This document shows, piece after piece, positions 51,752-63,840 of a stretch of 64,000 nt of DNA; the stretch's first letter is position 1; every line of letters starts with the position of its first letter. Under the pieces are notes generated by a model, which was not told where the DNA came from, ran no database searches, and saw only the letters and a program-made list of their open reading frames with translations. Origin of the DNA: Paraspadella gotoi (Eukaryota > Chaetognatha); assembly GCA_051294375.1 (NCBI GenBank), contig CM119267.1:937601-1001600 (forward strand), read 5' to 3'. A program made the position numbers and the translations under genes.

Positions 51752-52576
51752 ATGGCGTTGGCTGACGTTTTGGGATTTAGCAAATCCCGCCCATTCGCCC
51801 GCGAAGACGAGGTTCCCCACGTAAGCCTCGATCCTGCCGTTCGAGGTTTTTTCTCCGCTCCGCCCCTCGGCGATCCTCGCCTCGCCCTCGGCGCCTTCGC
51901 TCCCAACAAGACGAGCGACGACGTGAAGATCTCTTTCGATCACGGGACGACCACGTTGGCCTTCAAGTTTCGCCAAGGTGTCATCGTAGCCGTGGACTCT
52001 CGCGCCACGGCCGGGCCTTACATCGCCTCCCAAACGGTGAAGAAGGTCATCGAGATCAATCCTTACCTGCTGGGAACCATGGCTGGCGGAGCGGCCGATT
52101 GTTCCTACTGGGAACGCGTGCTGGCCAAGCACTGCCGCATCTATGAGCTGCGCAACAAGGAGCGCATCTCCGTCGCCGCCGCATCCAAGCTGCTCGCTAA
52201 TATCGTCTACGGCTACAAGGGCATGGGCCTCTCCATGGGCACCATGATCTGCGGGTGGGACAAGAAAGGACCGGGATTGTACTATGTGGACTCTGATGGA
52301 ACCCGCCTCACCAATAACCTTTTCTCCGTCGGGTCCGGATCCACTTACGCCTACGGAGTTCTCGACTCTGGGTACAAATGGGATCTCGGCGTGGAAGAGG
52401 CCTACGACCTCGGCATGCGCGCCATCTATCACGCCACTCACAGGGACGCCTACTCGGGAGGCGTGGTCAATCTCTACCACATGAGGGAGACAGGGTGGAT
52501 CAAAGTCTCGCAAACCGACGTTACCGAACTGCACTATAAATATAAGGAGGAAAAGGAGGCTAAACTGAGGGGTTGA
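51752..52576 (+). CDS. PSMB5: Proteasome subunit beta type-5 (chymotrypsin-like)
   Basis: A single uninterrupted exon of 274 residues with a pro-peptide of 65. The mature chain starts after HG at TTTLAFKF (Thr66 = Thr1). Counting from Thr1, Asp17, Lys33, Met45 and Ala49 are all in place, with [14 protein letters not shown] following, which marks the beta5 chymotrypsin-like subunit of the 20S core. [16 protein letters not shown] and [12 protein letters not shown] are also typical. It lacks introns while all neighbours have them. The gene follows RPL23A by 210 bp on the same strand. A long antisense ORF overlaps it and is a shadow. Confidence 0.96.
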   Translation: MALADVLGFSKSRPFAREDEVPHVSLDPAVRGFFSAPPLGDPRLALGAFAPNKTSDDVKISFDHGTTTLAFKFRQGVIVAVDSRATAGPYIASQTVKKVIEINPYLLGTMAGGAADCSYWERVLAKHCRIYELRNKERISVAAASKLLANIVYGYKGMGLSMGTMICGWDKKGPGLYYVDSDGTRLTNNLFSVGSGSTYAYGVLDSGYKWDLGVEEAYDLGMRAIYHATHRDAYSGGVVNLYHMRETGWIKVSQTDVTELHYKYKEEKEAKLRG

Positions 52577-52796
52577 TGTAAATTGGAGAGAGTCTTAAGT
52601 CGTTTCTTAATTCCTTACGAAGTTCAGTGATGAAGACGTCTTTATTTTATATTGAAAACTGTAAAAAAATGTGGCTTAATTAAATCTGTATTATTTACTT
52701 ATCAGAGGCTTCGCCAGTTTGTTAGGTTCATGCCTAATTGCATATGTACATGAACTTTTTATTCCACGCCTCCCCATGCTTCCATGATATGCAATC

Positions 52797-55700
52797 ATGG
52801 GCAAGAAAGACAAAACCCAGATTGCTTGCAGCGTGGCAGAGGCCTCTGCTTTTGCCGAGGATCTTCCCTGCGAAACTAAGCCTCGTCAAAAAAGTAAGTT
52901 AAGACTCACCAATTGCTATGACTTCGTTGACTTCGTGATAATATTTTCGCTTAATAATGTCAGGGCGCGATCTTTTTATCCAATAAAAAAAATATTATAT
53001 CACTTCATTGATAAGGAAGACAAGCACACTTTGAGGGACTGTAAGAGTTACATTACAGGGTGTTGCTTTATTATCTTGTAAGAGGGATTGAGCCAGTTCA
53101 AAGTCGGGGACAACCTCGCTTGTTTAATATTTATTGGTTGTACTCTGGCGACTCGAGTTGACCTCAGTCAACCAGATGACCTTCGTCACAAAGAGACAAT
53201 GAACCCTCAGTCGTCGTCGTCGTCGTCGGCTGACTTCTTCTTCTCCTTACATTGTAAAGTTTCTCTCTCTTTTCGAATTCCAAGAACTAAAACCACGTTT
53301 TTATCTTTTTTAATCGACGTTCAAATGAATTGCTATTAACTACATTTTACCCACGTTAAATCTTCTCCAAGTATATCGTCTTTTATTATTGTTTTCAACT
53401 GTTGTAATACGTTTATGAAACGTAGAACTCTTTTTGCCTTGTTATTGACCGTTTAAATAGTTATTATAAAATTAATTAAACTTAATCAACGACTTAATTC
53501 TTTGTGACGAGGGTCTCCAAAGTACCACTTTAACAGCATTATTTTAAAAATCTTTGCCAGCTATAGAAAGGATAGAATTCATTAATAATAAACATTTTAT
53601 TTGCAATATTACTTTATAATTAAGAAGTACAGCACAGCGACTCCCCGAAGATCGAAATCTACTGCATCTGCGAGAATGAAGGATTTGGAGAAATGATTCA
53701 ATGCGACAATGAATTTTGTGCCATCGAGTGGTTCCACCTGAGATGCGTCCGTCTCTCCGTTGCACCCAAAGGAAAATGGTTCTGTCCCGAGTGCGGGACC
53801 AAAACTTCAAGGTTGTTAAAAAGAAAATGCTAATTAATTTTCGATTTCACTTCGAAAAAAGGGCAAGTTTTAATACTATTTCATAAGTGTCGTTATAGTT
53901 ATTTTCTCGTCTGGTCAGGTCGAACGGTGGACGAGGAAAATCTCGACAATCCCCAATGAGCAAGAATCGAGTCATGCGAGAAGTCGCCTTATATGAAAGG
54001 TTTTAATCTTAATCGTGGTTGCTTGCCCACCACTGCTTGATCGCGGAAGCTTGCCCCTTTTAAAGTTCCATTTCTTTCTCAGTCCCTTCACAAAAAAGAA
54101 CCCGAAATCTCGATCTCGCGATTCTGCCTTTTATCGTCCCGTCAAAACCTCCAGCGTCAGTCGGAAAGAAAAATTAGAAGAGGCGGTTTCTAGGAAAAGG
54201 TTGAAAGGACGCGTCCATAAAAAAGCCGATGATGGTCTAGTCGCCAACGAAAAAACTGAAGAAAAAGAAAAGGGGGAGAAATCAATTCTGGAAACGTTTT
54301 TGGATATTCGGGAATCTTGCTCGGATATTCACAACATGAACTTGGAGGAAGCCTCTGAGACAATCAAAGATAATGATTCCCACTGGAAGGATGACCAAGA
54401 AAAACCCATCAATGATGACTCGGAAAAAAACACCCAGGTCAGTCCGTGGAAAGAAAGTCAAAGCTTCGATAATTATCAACTGCAAGACGAATCGGGCAAA
54501 ACGTCACCTCATCAATCATTTCGCGTTGGGTGGCCGTGTCACTTTTCCCACAAGTCCTCTATAAAAGACGTCGTCAACGAACTATGTTCGGATCCGAAAA
54601 AGTATTGTAAGTTGGATAATTTTTTTACACTATTAGTTCATTCAATTTAATTTAAACAACAAAAATATTTCTCCAGACAAAAAATACGCCCAACTTTTGC
54701 ACAATCACGGGTTGGAAGCAGAGAAGGTACGGGACGAATTGCAATTCTCCGATTCTACTTTGGAATTCGCCAACGAACCAACAAATCTTGAAGACCTGAT
54801 CAAGATTTTCAGCAGAAATTGCGATTGGAGGGAGAAACTCGGTGAGGCTTTGGTTCGCCTCGGACATTCATCCATTTCCAAATGGGTTTCGTTTGGAATG
54901 GAAGAACTTCTAACCTTGGAAGATTTGTTAGTGAGTCCTAAGACAGTAGATGATTTTCCCATTGAAATTAGTGAAGTTCATTCCAGCGGCGAATGTGATG
55001 AAATTCCCGCCTTCGACGAAAATTTGTCCGAAAATCCTTTGCTTCGAAAGATAATCAATGTTGCTTTTTGTTCGCGGTCAGTTGACTTGTCTCCTTTTAT
55101 CTCTGCTTTTAATAAAAGGTCACGAAACAAAGAGGACAACTCGCTCCATCGTCTTCTTTCTCTCAATGACTTTCCCCGCGCTCCTCATGACATCTTCTTG
55201 AGGAATTACTCGGTTGACACATGGTGCGTCTTTATGTCTGCCGATGAGATCATTGAAGAGTTAAAACGTTGTCTTTTCTCTGGAGAATCATTAAGCTACG
55301 CTTTAAAGGGTTTGGCAGGCAACGGTTTGGGTAAGTTGATTGTCAGCACCGTCTTCAGCTCGAGCTTGCGGTCCCGGCCAGAATTTGAAGGAAAAGCTCT
55401 TTTTTTTGCAAATGACCCTGACTGGCATGAAAAGTTCGAAGGGAAGACGATCGTTCCCAAGTTTATGCCTCTTGATAAAATGGAGTCAAAACTTTGGAAA
55501 TGGATCTCGTCGGCCGGTTCCCCTTTTTTCATTACCAAGGACAAGTTGGTGAAACACGGTTGGCCTCTTACGGTCATTGACTCTTTCTTTGAGAAACTCA
55601 TCAAGGAAAATCTCGTGATAAAAATTTTATGTAATTTTGATACTATTTATTTTTTTAGATTCGACGTTTTGCACAACATTAGTCGGGCTCTTGCCGGACT

Positions 55701-57978
55701 ATGTCGCTCTTGCCACGTGTCTCAGAGGGAAGGGAATTTTGATGCATCAAAATCAGACGAGGGTCTTTTCCCGAAAGAAGTGTTGAAGGATTTAATTAAA
55801 AAACATTTTTGTCAAGAAGGTGATTGTTTAGTCAAGGACGTTGTTATCCGCGCCGTTTTTTCCCAGTTCTTTTCTCTCGGTCTTATTTTTCCCGTCGCGA
55901 AACCCGCGGGTTCAGATTCGGACGATTGGTACCAAATCATTTGGACCCGAACTCCTGGGCTCAAGGAAGGTTCGATCCATTGGTCCAATCCGTACCCGGC
56001 GGGCGAAGACGAACTAGCGTTCTTGATTACGCTTCAAGGGCGTCCAACTGATTATGAGTTCATGCTCTCGCTTTTGAGCAACCAAATATATCAGTTCTGC
56101 GATGAAAAAACAATTAAAAAATCTCGAAATAAAGTTTACGCGGAGGCGAAAGATTTAAAGGTGCTGTTGACATCCGGGGATAAGTCTGACTTGTATGGCA
56201 TCCTCGTTCAAGTCAGAGGGCGAAAAGAAAACGCCCAAGAAAATCTTCTGTCGAGAATCTGGATTCTTCTCGGCGCCTTGCGTGAATCCGTTTCTCACCT
56301 TCACAGAAAATTCTTGCCTGACGTTCGCTTCGAAAACCAATTAGTTTGTCCACGGTCGATTTCTGATGACGTTCTCTCACTTCGGTTCCACAAAGTTAAT
56401 CAACCTCTTTTTTCCAAATCATTTTCCGAATCTGTCGATTGCAAGAATTGCGGCAAAGTTCCCTCCGAGCGGTTGAGGCCGAACGGCTTAACGAACCCTA
56501 TCGAGTTACTGCGTTCATCGAATTTGGGAAGCGTTGGCGGCGCGTTTGGTAAGGGCAAAAAAAAGGCAAGAAAGCTGATTAAGTGTAAAAGCGTTGAAGC
56601 GGAGGTCGTGCCAGACCCTGACAATAACATTGATTCAAAAAAAGTTAATCAAAGAGGCAGACAACCGGGGAAGCTAAAACGGAAAGCAGCAGACAAGTCA
56701 TTGTGCGAGTCTGAGTTGAATAGTAAAAGTACAAAGGAAACACAGATTGTGAAAAATGTTGAAGGTGAAGATTTTTTAGAAGATTCAGAGACGGATTCTG
56801 AGGTTGATGAGTGCGATTCAATGATTGATTCTGAGAAAGTTTCGATCATTAAATCGTCGATTGATTCTGAGCAAGAATCGGCCACCGATTCCGCCTTTTA
56901 TTCTTCCTGTGATTCCTTCCCGTTTGAAGAACGGGAGGAGGTTTCTGAGACTTCTCATTCACGAATCGGTTTTAGTCATTGTGAAAATTCAAATATCAAT
57001 GCAGGCGCGTTTTCCTTGGACTCTCCATTTTCTTCGCACACCGACCGAGAATACGAAGAAGTAATGGGCAAAAAAATCACAATGAGAGAAATCGCGTTTA
57101 TCGCCAAATACAAAGATTCCGTGGGTTGTATCGGAATTCGTAAAGATTTCGAGCCTTGGGCAACTTGTTTTATTGTCGACAAGTTTTCTGACAATAAATT
57201 GCGCGTCCGGACGGCAATGCATGCTGTTGTGCTGATTTGTCTTGCAGTCGACGACAATTTTACCGAAGAACAAATATACGATTCTTCTCTTTTATGCCGT
57301 TTGTTGAAACGCGCCCAGTGTCGCGTGGATTTTAGCTACGAGACTAAAGACGTCGTCAATCCAACTTTTGCCGTCGACGACGTCCTTCCGGCAAGTGAGG
57401 GAATCATTTCACCCGAGGATGAGTTAGACTCGATCGATCTTATCTTGTCTCCGATCGAAGGACGCGGTCCTGTCGACATTTCTTACTTTCCTGATTTGAG
57501 ACACTTGATGAATCAACCCGAATCTCTTGCCGGGCGTTTCGTCTTAATTGGCCATTGCGGTGGCGCCGAAAAATCTGGAGAAATCATAGAACCTCGTGAG
57601 GAAGTGAAACCTTTGATCGCCGAGAAACTCATGAGAGATCGACCGATGCCGGATCCATGGTTTTCTTTTAAAGACGCCAGGGTGCGGGTCCAGCAGTGCA
57701 TCAAGTCCGTCTTAACTGCGTCGGACAAATACAGAGAACTCGTCGATCGTTTCGATGTTTACTCGTTAAAACCGGTCGAAGTTTATATGCTGTTTGACCA
57801 ACGACGTTTCTTGGTCGAAGCTTTTTCTCGCAAGGGGGCTAGTGGAGCACCCTTGTTCGCGTTCGAAGTTGGGGCGGGCGCTTTCCGATTGGCGGGGATG
57901 TACGTGAGAGGCATTCCCGAGACGGTCGTTGGCAACATGGTCACAGTTCAGCAATTTGTCAAAGTTAATGTCATTTAA
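52797..57978 (+). CDS. PHD-finger protein with C-terminal trypsin-like protease domain
   Basis: I do not know this gene. Five exons (52797-52893, 53625-53811, 53919-53999, 54083-54606, 54677-57978) join in phase to 1396 residues. Residues about 40-90 form an ING-like PHD finger (YCIC, QCDNEFC, EWFHLRC, WFCPEC). A Lys/Ser/Glu-rich linker follows. The 3.3-kb last exon starts with helical regions, has a possible winged-helix stretch (FFITKDKLVKHGWPLTVIDS), a CKNCGKVP patch and an acidic Ser-rich spacer. The last about 270 residues look like a chymotrypsin-fold protease: His1145 in TAMHAVVL, Asp1217 in DSIDLILSPI and Ser1352 in GASGAPLF. The protease call rests on motif order and spacing only. 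The FAM111 proteases are a loose analogy. The PHD suggests a histone-tail-guided nuclear role; this is inference. Intron 1 contains a family A repeat. Confidence 0.7.
52985..53150 (+). repeat. Dispersed repeat family A, diverged copy
   Basis: Shares ttatatcacttcattgata, then scattered matches such as cattatcttgta-type and ttattggttgtac blocks, with copies at 7687-7905 and 1625-1812. Lies in intron 1 of the PHD-protease gene. Confidence 0.5.
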
Positions 57979-58167
57979 ATCATTGTTGAATGCTTCATGT
58001 TGAATTTTAGTTTTAAAAAAATTTATTCGTGCTTATTTGGCTTTTTTGTCTGTTATACAAAATACAATTTTTATATTTTAATTTTTATTTGAATTTTATT
58101 ATTGCTTTTATAAATGATATATATTTATAGATCTCATGTTTTAATACTGATAAATTTATAAAGTACC

Positions 58168-60528
58168 ATGACTCAAACCGCTTCACCTCTCCTTATCCTC
58201 TTCCTGCTCTGGATCTCTTCCGCCTTCGGAGATGAGACTCCCAACTACAAAGATCCTCCACGCGATTCTCCTCACATCTTCTTCGCTGAGCCTTTCGTCT
58301 CCACCGAGTCTCTCCATCCTTTCGTCGCCTCCACCGCCTCCAAGGAAGGCGTAGACAAAGAGATCGCTCAGTACGATGGACGGTGGGAGGTGGCGCCCGA
58401 CCCAACGGGTCTCGAGGGCGACCTTGCCCTCGTCATGAAGGACAAGGCCAAGCATCACGCCGTCGCCGCCAAGCTGCGCAAGACCTTCAAGCCGGGAAGC
58501 CGTCCGCTCGTTTTTCAGTACGAAGTCAAGTTCAGGACGGACAACCCTTGCGGCGGCGCCTACGTCAAGCTGCTCTCTCGCGCCGACGACGTTGACTTTT
58601 CCAAGTTTAACGACAAGACTCCGTACACGCTCATGTTCGGACCCGACAGGTGCGGCACCCGCGAGACGCTGCATCTCATTCTGCGCCACGTGCATCCGAT
58701 CTCGGGCATCGTGGAAGAGAAACACGCCAATCAGCCCAAAGGCTTCGGCAAAGAGTTTTTCGAAAAGGGAAAGACGCGACTCTATCGTCTCGTCATATAC
58801 CCTGACTCCGCCTTCGAAATCTCCGTCGATCGCAAAGTTGTCTCAAAGGGTCATCTTCTCTCGGACATGACGCCTCCGCTCGTCCCCGAAGAGATCATCG
58901 ATGACCCCGACGCCTCAAAACCAGAGGATTGGGACGATCGCGCCACCATCCCCGATCCCGACGCCGTCAAACCCGAGGATTGGGACGAGGACGCCCCCAA
59001 AAGGATCGTCGACGAATCTGCTGAGAAACCCGAAGGCTGGTTGGATCACCAGCGACCCATGATTCCCGATCGACGAGCGGAACGTCCTGCGGATTGGGAC
59101 GACGAGATGGATGGACAGTGGGAGGCGCCTTTGATAGAAAACCCAATCTGCCAGGGGGCGCCAGGATGTGGAGAGTGGAATCCCCCCACCATCGAGAACC
59201 CCGCCTACAAGGGCAAGTGGAGACCGCCGTTGGTCGCTAATCCCGCCTACAAGGGAGTCTGGAAGCCGCGGAAGATCGCCAACCCTGCCTACTTCGAGGA
59301 ACTGAACCCTTTCGAGCGGATGACCCCCATCGACGCAGTGGGACTCGAATTGTGGTCTATGAGCGAAAACGTCGCCTTCGACAATTTCATCCTCGCTAAC
59401 GACGTCGGAGTCGTGGACGAATGGACCGAGACCACGTGGACTGTCAAGGCCGTCAAGGAAGGCTCCCTCGCTCCCTCTGGACCCACATTTCTCCACAAGC
59501 TTTTCGACGCGGCCAACGAGAGGCCATGGCTTTGGGTCGTCTATCTCCTCGGGGTCTTGATCCCTATTTGCGTCATGACGATGATCTTTTGTCCAGTGAA
59601 GAAGGAGACCGGGACCGAGGGGGAGCAGAAGGTGAGAGGAAGATTGGGGGGTTGGTGTGGCGGGATGTGAGTGGATGTTTGTGCAAAGGTTATTAAGGAA
59701 GGAGTGATGTGTGAAGAAGAGGAAGAGACAGGTTTTTGGAAATGATTTTGGGAAATTGGACAGGATAGGCTGTCATAAAACCTGCTGTGTTGTTGGTTAC
59801 AAGTTACAAATGAGATAAGTTGTTAGTTTCAGATATCCTTCCAAATTTTGAGTCCAAGAGGTTATACCATCTTGGAAAATGTATAATTCGCCAAAACTTG
59901 GGAGTAACCTTTAACCCGTTTAATATCAAAATCGCAGGGGGAAAATGATATATTTGAAAAATTTAACTTTTTGTGATTTGAATGAACTTTTGTTCGGTAA
60001 AATGTGATTAAAAACAAGTGTGAGGTTCAAATGAATAGAAGGATGTAAAGAAAAATCTGTCATTTGTTTACTACAATGATTAATAACGATAAAAATATTA
60101 CTTCCTTTTAATATTTACGCAATTCATTTCAAATTGAAATAACTCTGTCCTTAAAATAACAGGCTCACTACGACGCTCTCCCGACTGATCCTCTTTTAAA
60201 GAAGGAGGATGAAGAGGAGGAAGAGAAGACGAAGGAAGAGGCGGCGATGAGGAAGAAGACGGACGAACCATCGCCCGATGTCGTTGAGGAAGATAAGGAC
60301 GAGGAAGAACCCGTTCGACGATCCACTCCGGTCAAGTCGAAGGCGCGACTCCGCGATGCTGCGGCGCCGACAGCCAATGGTGTCGTAGGCGGCGGAGATG
60401 CTGAGGCTGTGGCGGCGGCCGAGGCGGAAGCGGCGACGAAAGCGGCGCTTAACGGATTTTTTGACGAGGACGAAATTTTGAGAAGATCTCCGAGGTTGAG
60501 GAGCAAAGTGCGGGCGAGGAGAGAGTGA
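58168..60528 (+). CDS. CANX: Calnexin (ER membrane lectin chaperone)
   Basis: Two exons (58168-59631 and 60163-60528) join in phase 0 to 609 residues. A signal peptide is at residues 1 to about 21 (LLILFLLWISSAFG). The lectin domain has DNPCGGAYVKLL with a second Cys at PDRCGTRETLH. The P-domain arm shows repeated type-1 motifs (DPDA-KPEDWD) and type-2 motifs (GKWRPPLVANPAYKG and variants). One membrane helix lies at about 455-476 (WVVYLLGVLIPICVMTMIF), then an acidic cytosolic tail ending RSPRLRSKVRARRE, a basic ER-retention end like RKPRRE. It folds glycoproteins in the ER. The tail in exon 2 has an Ala-rich insert. The start is fixed by the signal peptide. Confidence 0.95.
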
Positions 60529-60569
60529 ATGAGAGTTAGTGAGACAGCGAGGAGTCAGAAAGTGAAGAG

Positions 60570-60571
60570 AC

Positions 60572-60625
<54 letters not shown>
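60570..60625 (+). repeat. (GA)n microsatellite after CANX stop
   Basis: About 25 GA units lie in the expected CANX 3' UTR. Confidence 0.9.
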
Positions 60626-60628
<3 letters not shown>

Positions 60629-61146
60629 TGTTAGACTGACGAAATTTTGCAGATTGTTTATGATGTGGATAAAATTCTTTCTGAATTTAATTTGAACTTT
60701 TATTTTGTCTTCGTTCGCGGAAGAAATCCGAGATCTCACCTTTAAAGCAATTATTTCCGTGTCGTCGTTAAGTTTTAGTTTTAATTTTGTTACTATTCAT
60801 ACTTTTACGGCGAATGATATTTTTTAACTTTTCGTTTTTGCCAAAATGAATCTCCAAAAAAATTTGCTTGATAGTTTGTACCAAATATTACCCACTTTTT
60901 AATTTTATCATTGATTTCTTTTGTGATTTTAGTTCTTCTTTTTTTACCTAAAATTGAACTACATTTTGGTTCGCATTTTTTTATATTTTCGACTAAGCAT
61001 TGTTAGCGATTATAAGTTTACACATTGTTTTAAAATAGCGAGAATAATAATAAAAATCATTTTTCAGCTTTGCTACATTCTACGTACATATTCTTTTCTT
61101 ATTCTTTTTATATTACATTCGTTTTCCTATTTTGTTACAACGACTA
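60626..61146. other. CANX 3' side, no gene
   Basis: AT-rich; nothing recognised. Confidence 0.45.
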
Positions 61147-61842
61147 CAGAAGGCCTCATATTATAAAATGTGGTACCCCTTTTTTGTGACCAGAATCTGT
61201 TGCCACCAACCTACCCGATCGAATTTAATGAATTTTTATCGAGGCGAATTTTGATATTCAACCCCTGACAAGAGATACAGGGCCCTGGGGGTGGACCCCT
61301 GGGGGGCCAAAAAAACCTAAAAATTTGTTTTCATTTTTTGAAATTTTTTTGTAGCATCAGGTGCATTGACGTTTGAAACATAAGAAAAAAACATTTTAGA
61401 ACTAAAATTGATAAATTTGCAATAATTAAGCATGGTTGAAGATGCATTGTTCATCGTTTTACTTCCAATTTTCCCAAATTATTCCAAATCTGACTTTAAC
61501 TGCTGATGTTCATGAAGCTAAAAATTAAGGTAAATGAATATTTTTGAGGTAATAAATATGTTTTTGTAGAAGAGTAAACGTCTGTGCAACTGTTCAAAAC
61601 AAAAATAATAAAAAAATTTTTTAAAAATTTTAAAAATATTTTTGACCATTTTTTGCCCCTATGGGTGACCCATATCTCGGCTCAGCGGTCAAATATTGAA
61701 ATTCGCCTCGATAGTTTTATTAGTATTCACATAGGGATCGTTCATTCCAAATTTCAATAAATTTGGTCCAGTAGTTTTCTCGGAACGAGTTCTGGTCACA
61801 AAAAAGGGGTACCACATTTTATAATATGAAGCCTTCTGTAAT
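61147..61842. mobile_element. Inverted-repeat element with TA target duplication
   Basis: Both ends read TACAGAAGGC(C/T)TCATATT inward and are near-identical inverted repeats for about 50 bp (including ATGTGGTACCCC and TTTTGTGACCAGAA); weaker matches (atcgaggcgaatttt) continue inward. A TA flanks each end, as for Tc1/mariner-type insertions. About 690 bp, no transposase. It sits upstream of the RABGEF1 start. Confidence 0.75.
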
Positions 61843-61905
61843 TTCTCCCTCGATTGTACAGGTTAAAAGTTAACAATGAATGAGACTTAAAGTAAAAAGG
61901 TAAAA

Positions 61906-63236
61906 ATGAATCGAAGAACAATCACCGCGACCCAAGCGGAACTCCTCTGCAAAAACGGGTGCGGCTTCTACGGAAATCCCTCTTGGGAGGGATATTGCTC
62001 AAAGTGCTGGAAGGAGAGGGACTCTTCCGTCGCCGCCGCCGCCGCCTCCAACATCCGCAAGTTGGCCAACCACGCCCAACAGCTACACAGCGCCGCTAAA
62101 AAGCAAGGTGGGTTGGAAGGCATTGCACTGGTGGGGATTGTTCAACCAATTTCCACAGGAAAATAGAGCATAATCAGAGATCCCACAGCCCACAGCCAGG
62201 TTGCCTGTGATACCCATTGGTAGGGGTTAGGGGCTTCCGACCCTCAGTGACGCCTCCTGTCATTGGCGCGGTTACCCTAGGACGGTCTCTCTTTGCCAAC
62301 ACAGAGGGAAGTCGTGAGCACTGTGGAAGGAAGTGTGGATGGAACGCAACGCTTGGGATGGTGCGTTCCCCCTCTGAGCCAATGGTATTGGCTGAACGAT
62401 GATGGATGTGAGGCAGTGTGAATATACCGCCACACTCGCATCTTTCACGTTTGAGAAAACGTAGTCACCTGATCAAGTTCTATTTTTAGATTCGACGAAA
62501 CCGAAAAACGAAGGTTCGAAAATGGGATTCGAGTTCGATCGATTTGAAAGGAGAAGAGGACAGAAGGAAGAGAGGAAGACCAAAGCCGTCAAATCAATTT
62601 TTAAAGTGAAGACGATTTAATCGAGTTAATAATTAGTTTTAATTCTCTTTAATTAATTTTTTTGTTTGTTTTAGGTTCCGAAGCCGAAGCGGTTAACTTC
62701 TCCCAAAAGCGCTCCCGTTCCTTCCAAACCGCAGGGAGAAAGTCAACAGGTGACGACAGCTTTGACTTTCAAGGCTTCTCTTTCGTCCACGGACAATGGA
62801 CATGTCGTGATAAGTTTTGATTTTTTGCCAAGGCGTCGTATTTAGTATCTCGTCTATTACTGTTTTAGCGGATAGGGTAAGAGGGGTCTTTCTTATAATA
62901 GTATCTCCTTTCTAGGTTGGCGGGGAATTCGCCGAGTTCCTCCGCGTGGAAATGGAGAAGAAGGCGGCGCTGGACGTGTCCAAACAAGTCCGCGCCTTCA
63001 TCGACAAGTTCGTCGCGAGGGTGGAAGCCACCGTCTCCGAACAATCAGAGATGGTGCAGGACTTTTACGCCGAGTTCCAGGATCGACTCGCCGCCAATCC
63101 TGTCTACAGGAGCGTCTCGGAGGAAAAGGCGGAGCGACTCCTCGATTTCTTAGAAAAGTATCTCATGACGAGACTCTATCGGATCGCCTTCAACAATCCC
63201 CTCGCCGACGACGAGGCCAAGGACTTGAAGTTGCAG
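61906..63236 (+). CDS. RABGEF1: Rabex-5-like Rab5 GEF, 5' part only
   Basis: Four exons (61906-62107, 62490-62605, 62675-62749, 62916-63236) join in phase to about 238 residues and the last ends at a standard donor. The N-terminus is an A20-type zinc finger: LLCKNGCGFYGNPSWEGYCSKCWKE, which binds ubiquitin and has E3 activity in Rabex-5. Exon 4 is the helical bundle before VPS9 (FIDKFVARVEA...VQDFYAEFQDRL...LEKYLMTRLYRIAF). The VPS9 catalytic domain, which activates Rab5 on early endosomes, is not found before the window edge. A new ATG exon starts at 63841 in unrelated sequence. Either the last intron is long and hosts another gene, or the locus is truncated or misassembled. Intron 1 holds repeat family B. 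Confidence 0.8.
62180..62437 (+). repeat. SINE/MITE-like repeat family B, plus-strand copy
   Basis: The reverse-complement relation to 34640-34868 is described there. It lies inside RABGEF1 intron 1 and carries a roughly 35-bp extra segment relative to that copy. Confidence 0.7.
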
Positions 63237-63840
63237 GTGAGAGAGAGAATGAATGAATGAATGAATGAATGAATGAATGAATATGTGGATACTGGATACG
63301 GTCATGGGCACACACTCCGCCGCCTATACCACCTTATAATCGTCGTACAAAAGTAAAATTAGAAATACTCAATAATTAAAATCAGGTTACTGTAAACAGA
63401 TTTTGGAGAATTAGGGTTTCACAACAAATTCCACAACTGTACAACTATCATAAAACGAAAATAGATACGGTTTTCAATAGAGAATTAAAAAAAATTAACA
63501 AAAAAAGTGAATGCGAACAATAAACTAAGAGAGAGAAAGAGAGAGAGAGAGAGAATATGAACTGATTGATTGATTGAGATCGAGCAGGACTGATAGTTCT
63601 GATTTTTTTTTGGTTCTGCTGTATTATTTTATTGTTAAAACGAAATTTATATGTATATTTGCTTCTTCTTTATCTCTAATATTTCTATACATTTTATATT
63701 CTTTCCCCCAAAATAAAAAATAAATAAAGAATCGAAAATTTTGTTCGATCTTCGTCGTTTTACCCTCGATTTTCCATTTACCACCGAAATTCTCTCAATC
63801 GCAAAAGAAAAAAGGAAAAAGAAAAAAAGAAAAAGAAAAG
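63237..63840. other. Region after RABGEF1 exon 4
   Basis: Begins with a GAAT tetranucleotide repeat just after the exon 4 donor, then AT-rich sequence with GA and A-rich tracts. No VPS9-coding exon was found. Confidence 0.5.

Noticed and set aside
51719-52534. 271-codon antisense ORF opposite PSMB5
   Set aside because: It is a shadow of the strongly conserved intronless PSMB5 on the other strand.
58183-59496. Antisense ORFs of 180-193 codons opposite CANX
   Set aside because: They are produced by GC-rich third positions of the calnexin exon and show no domain.
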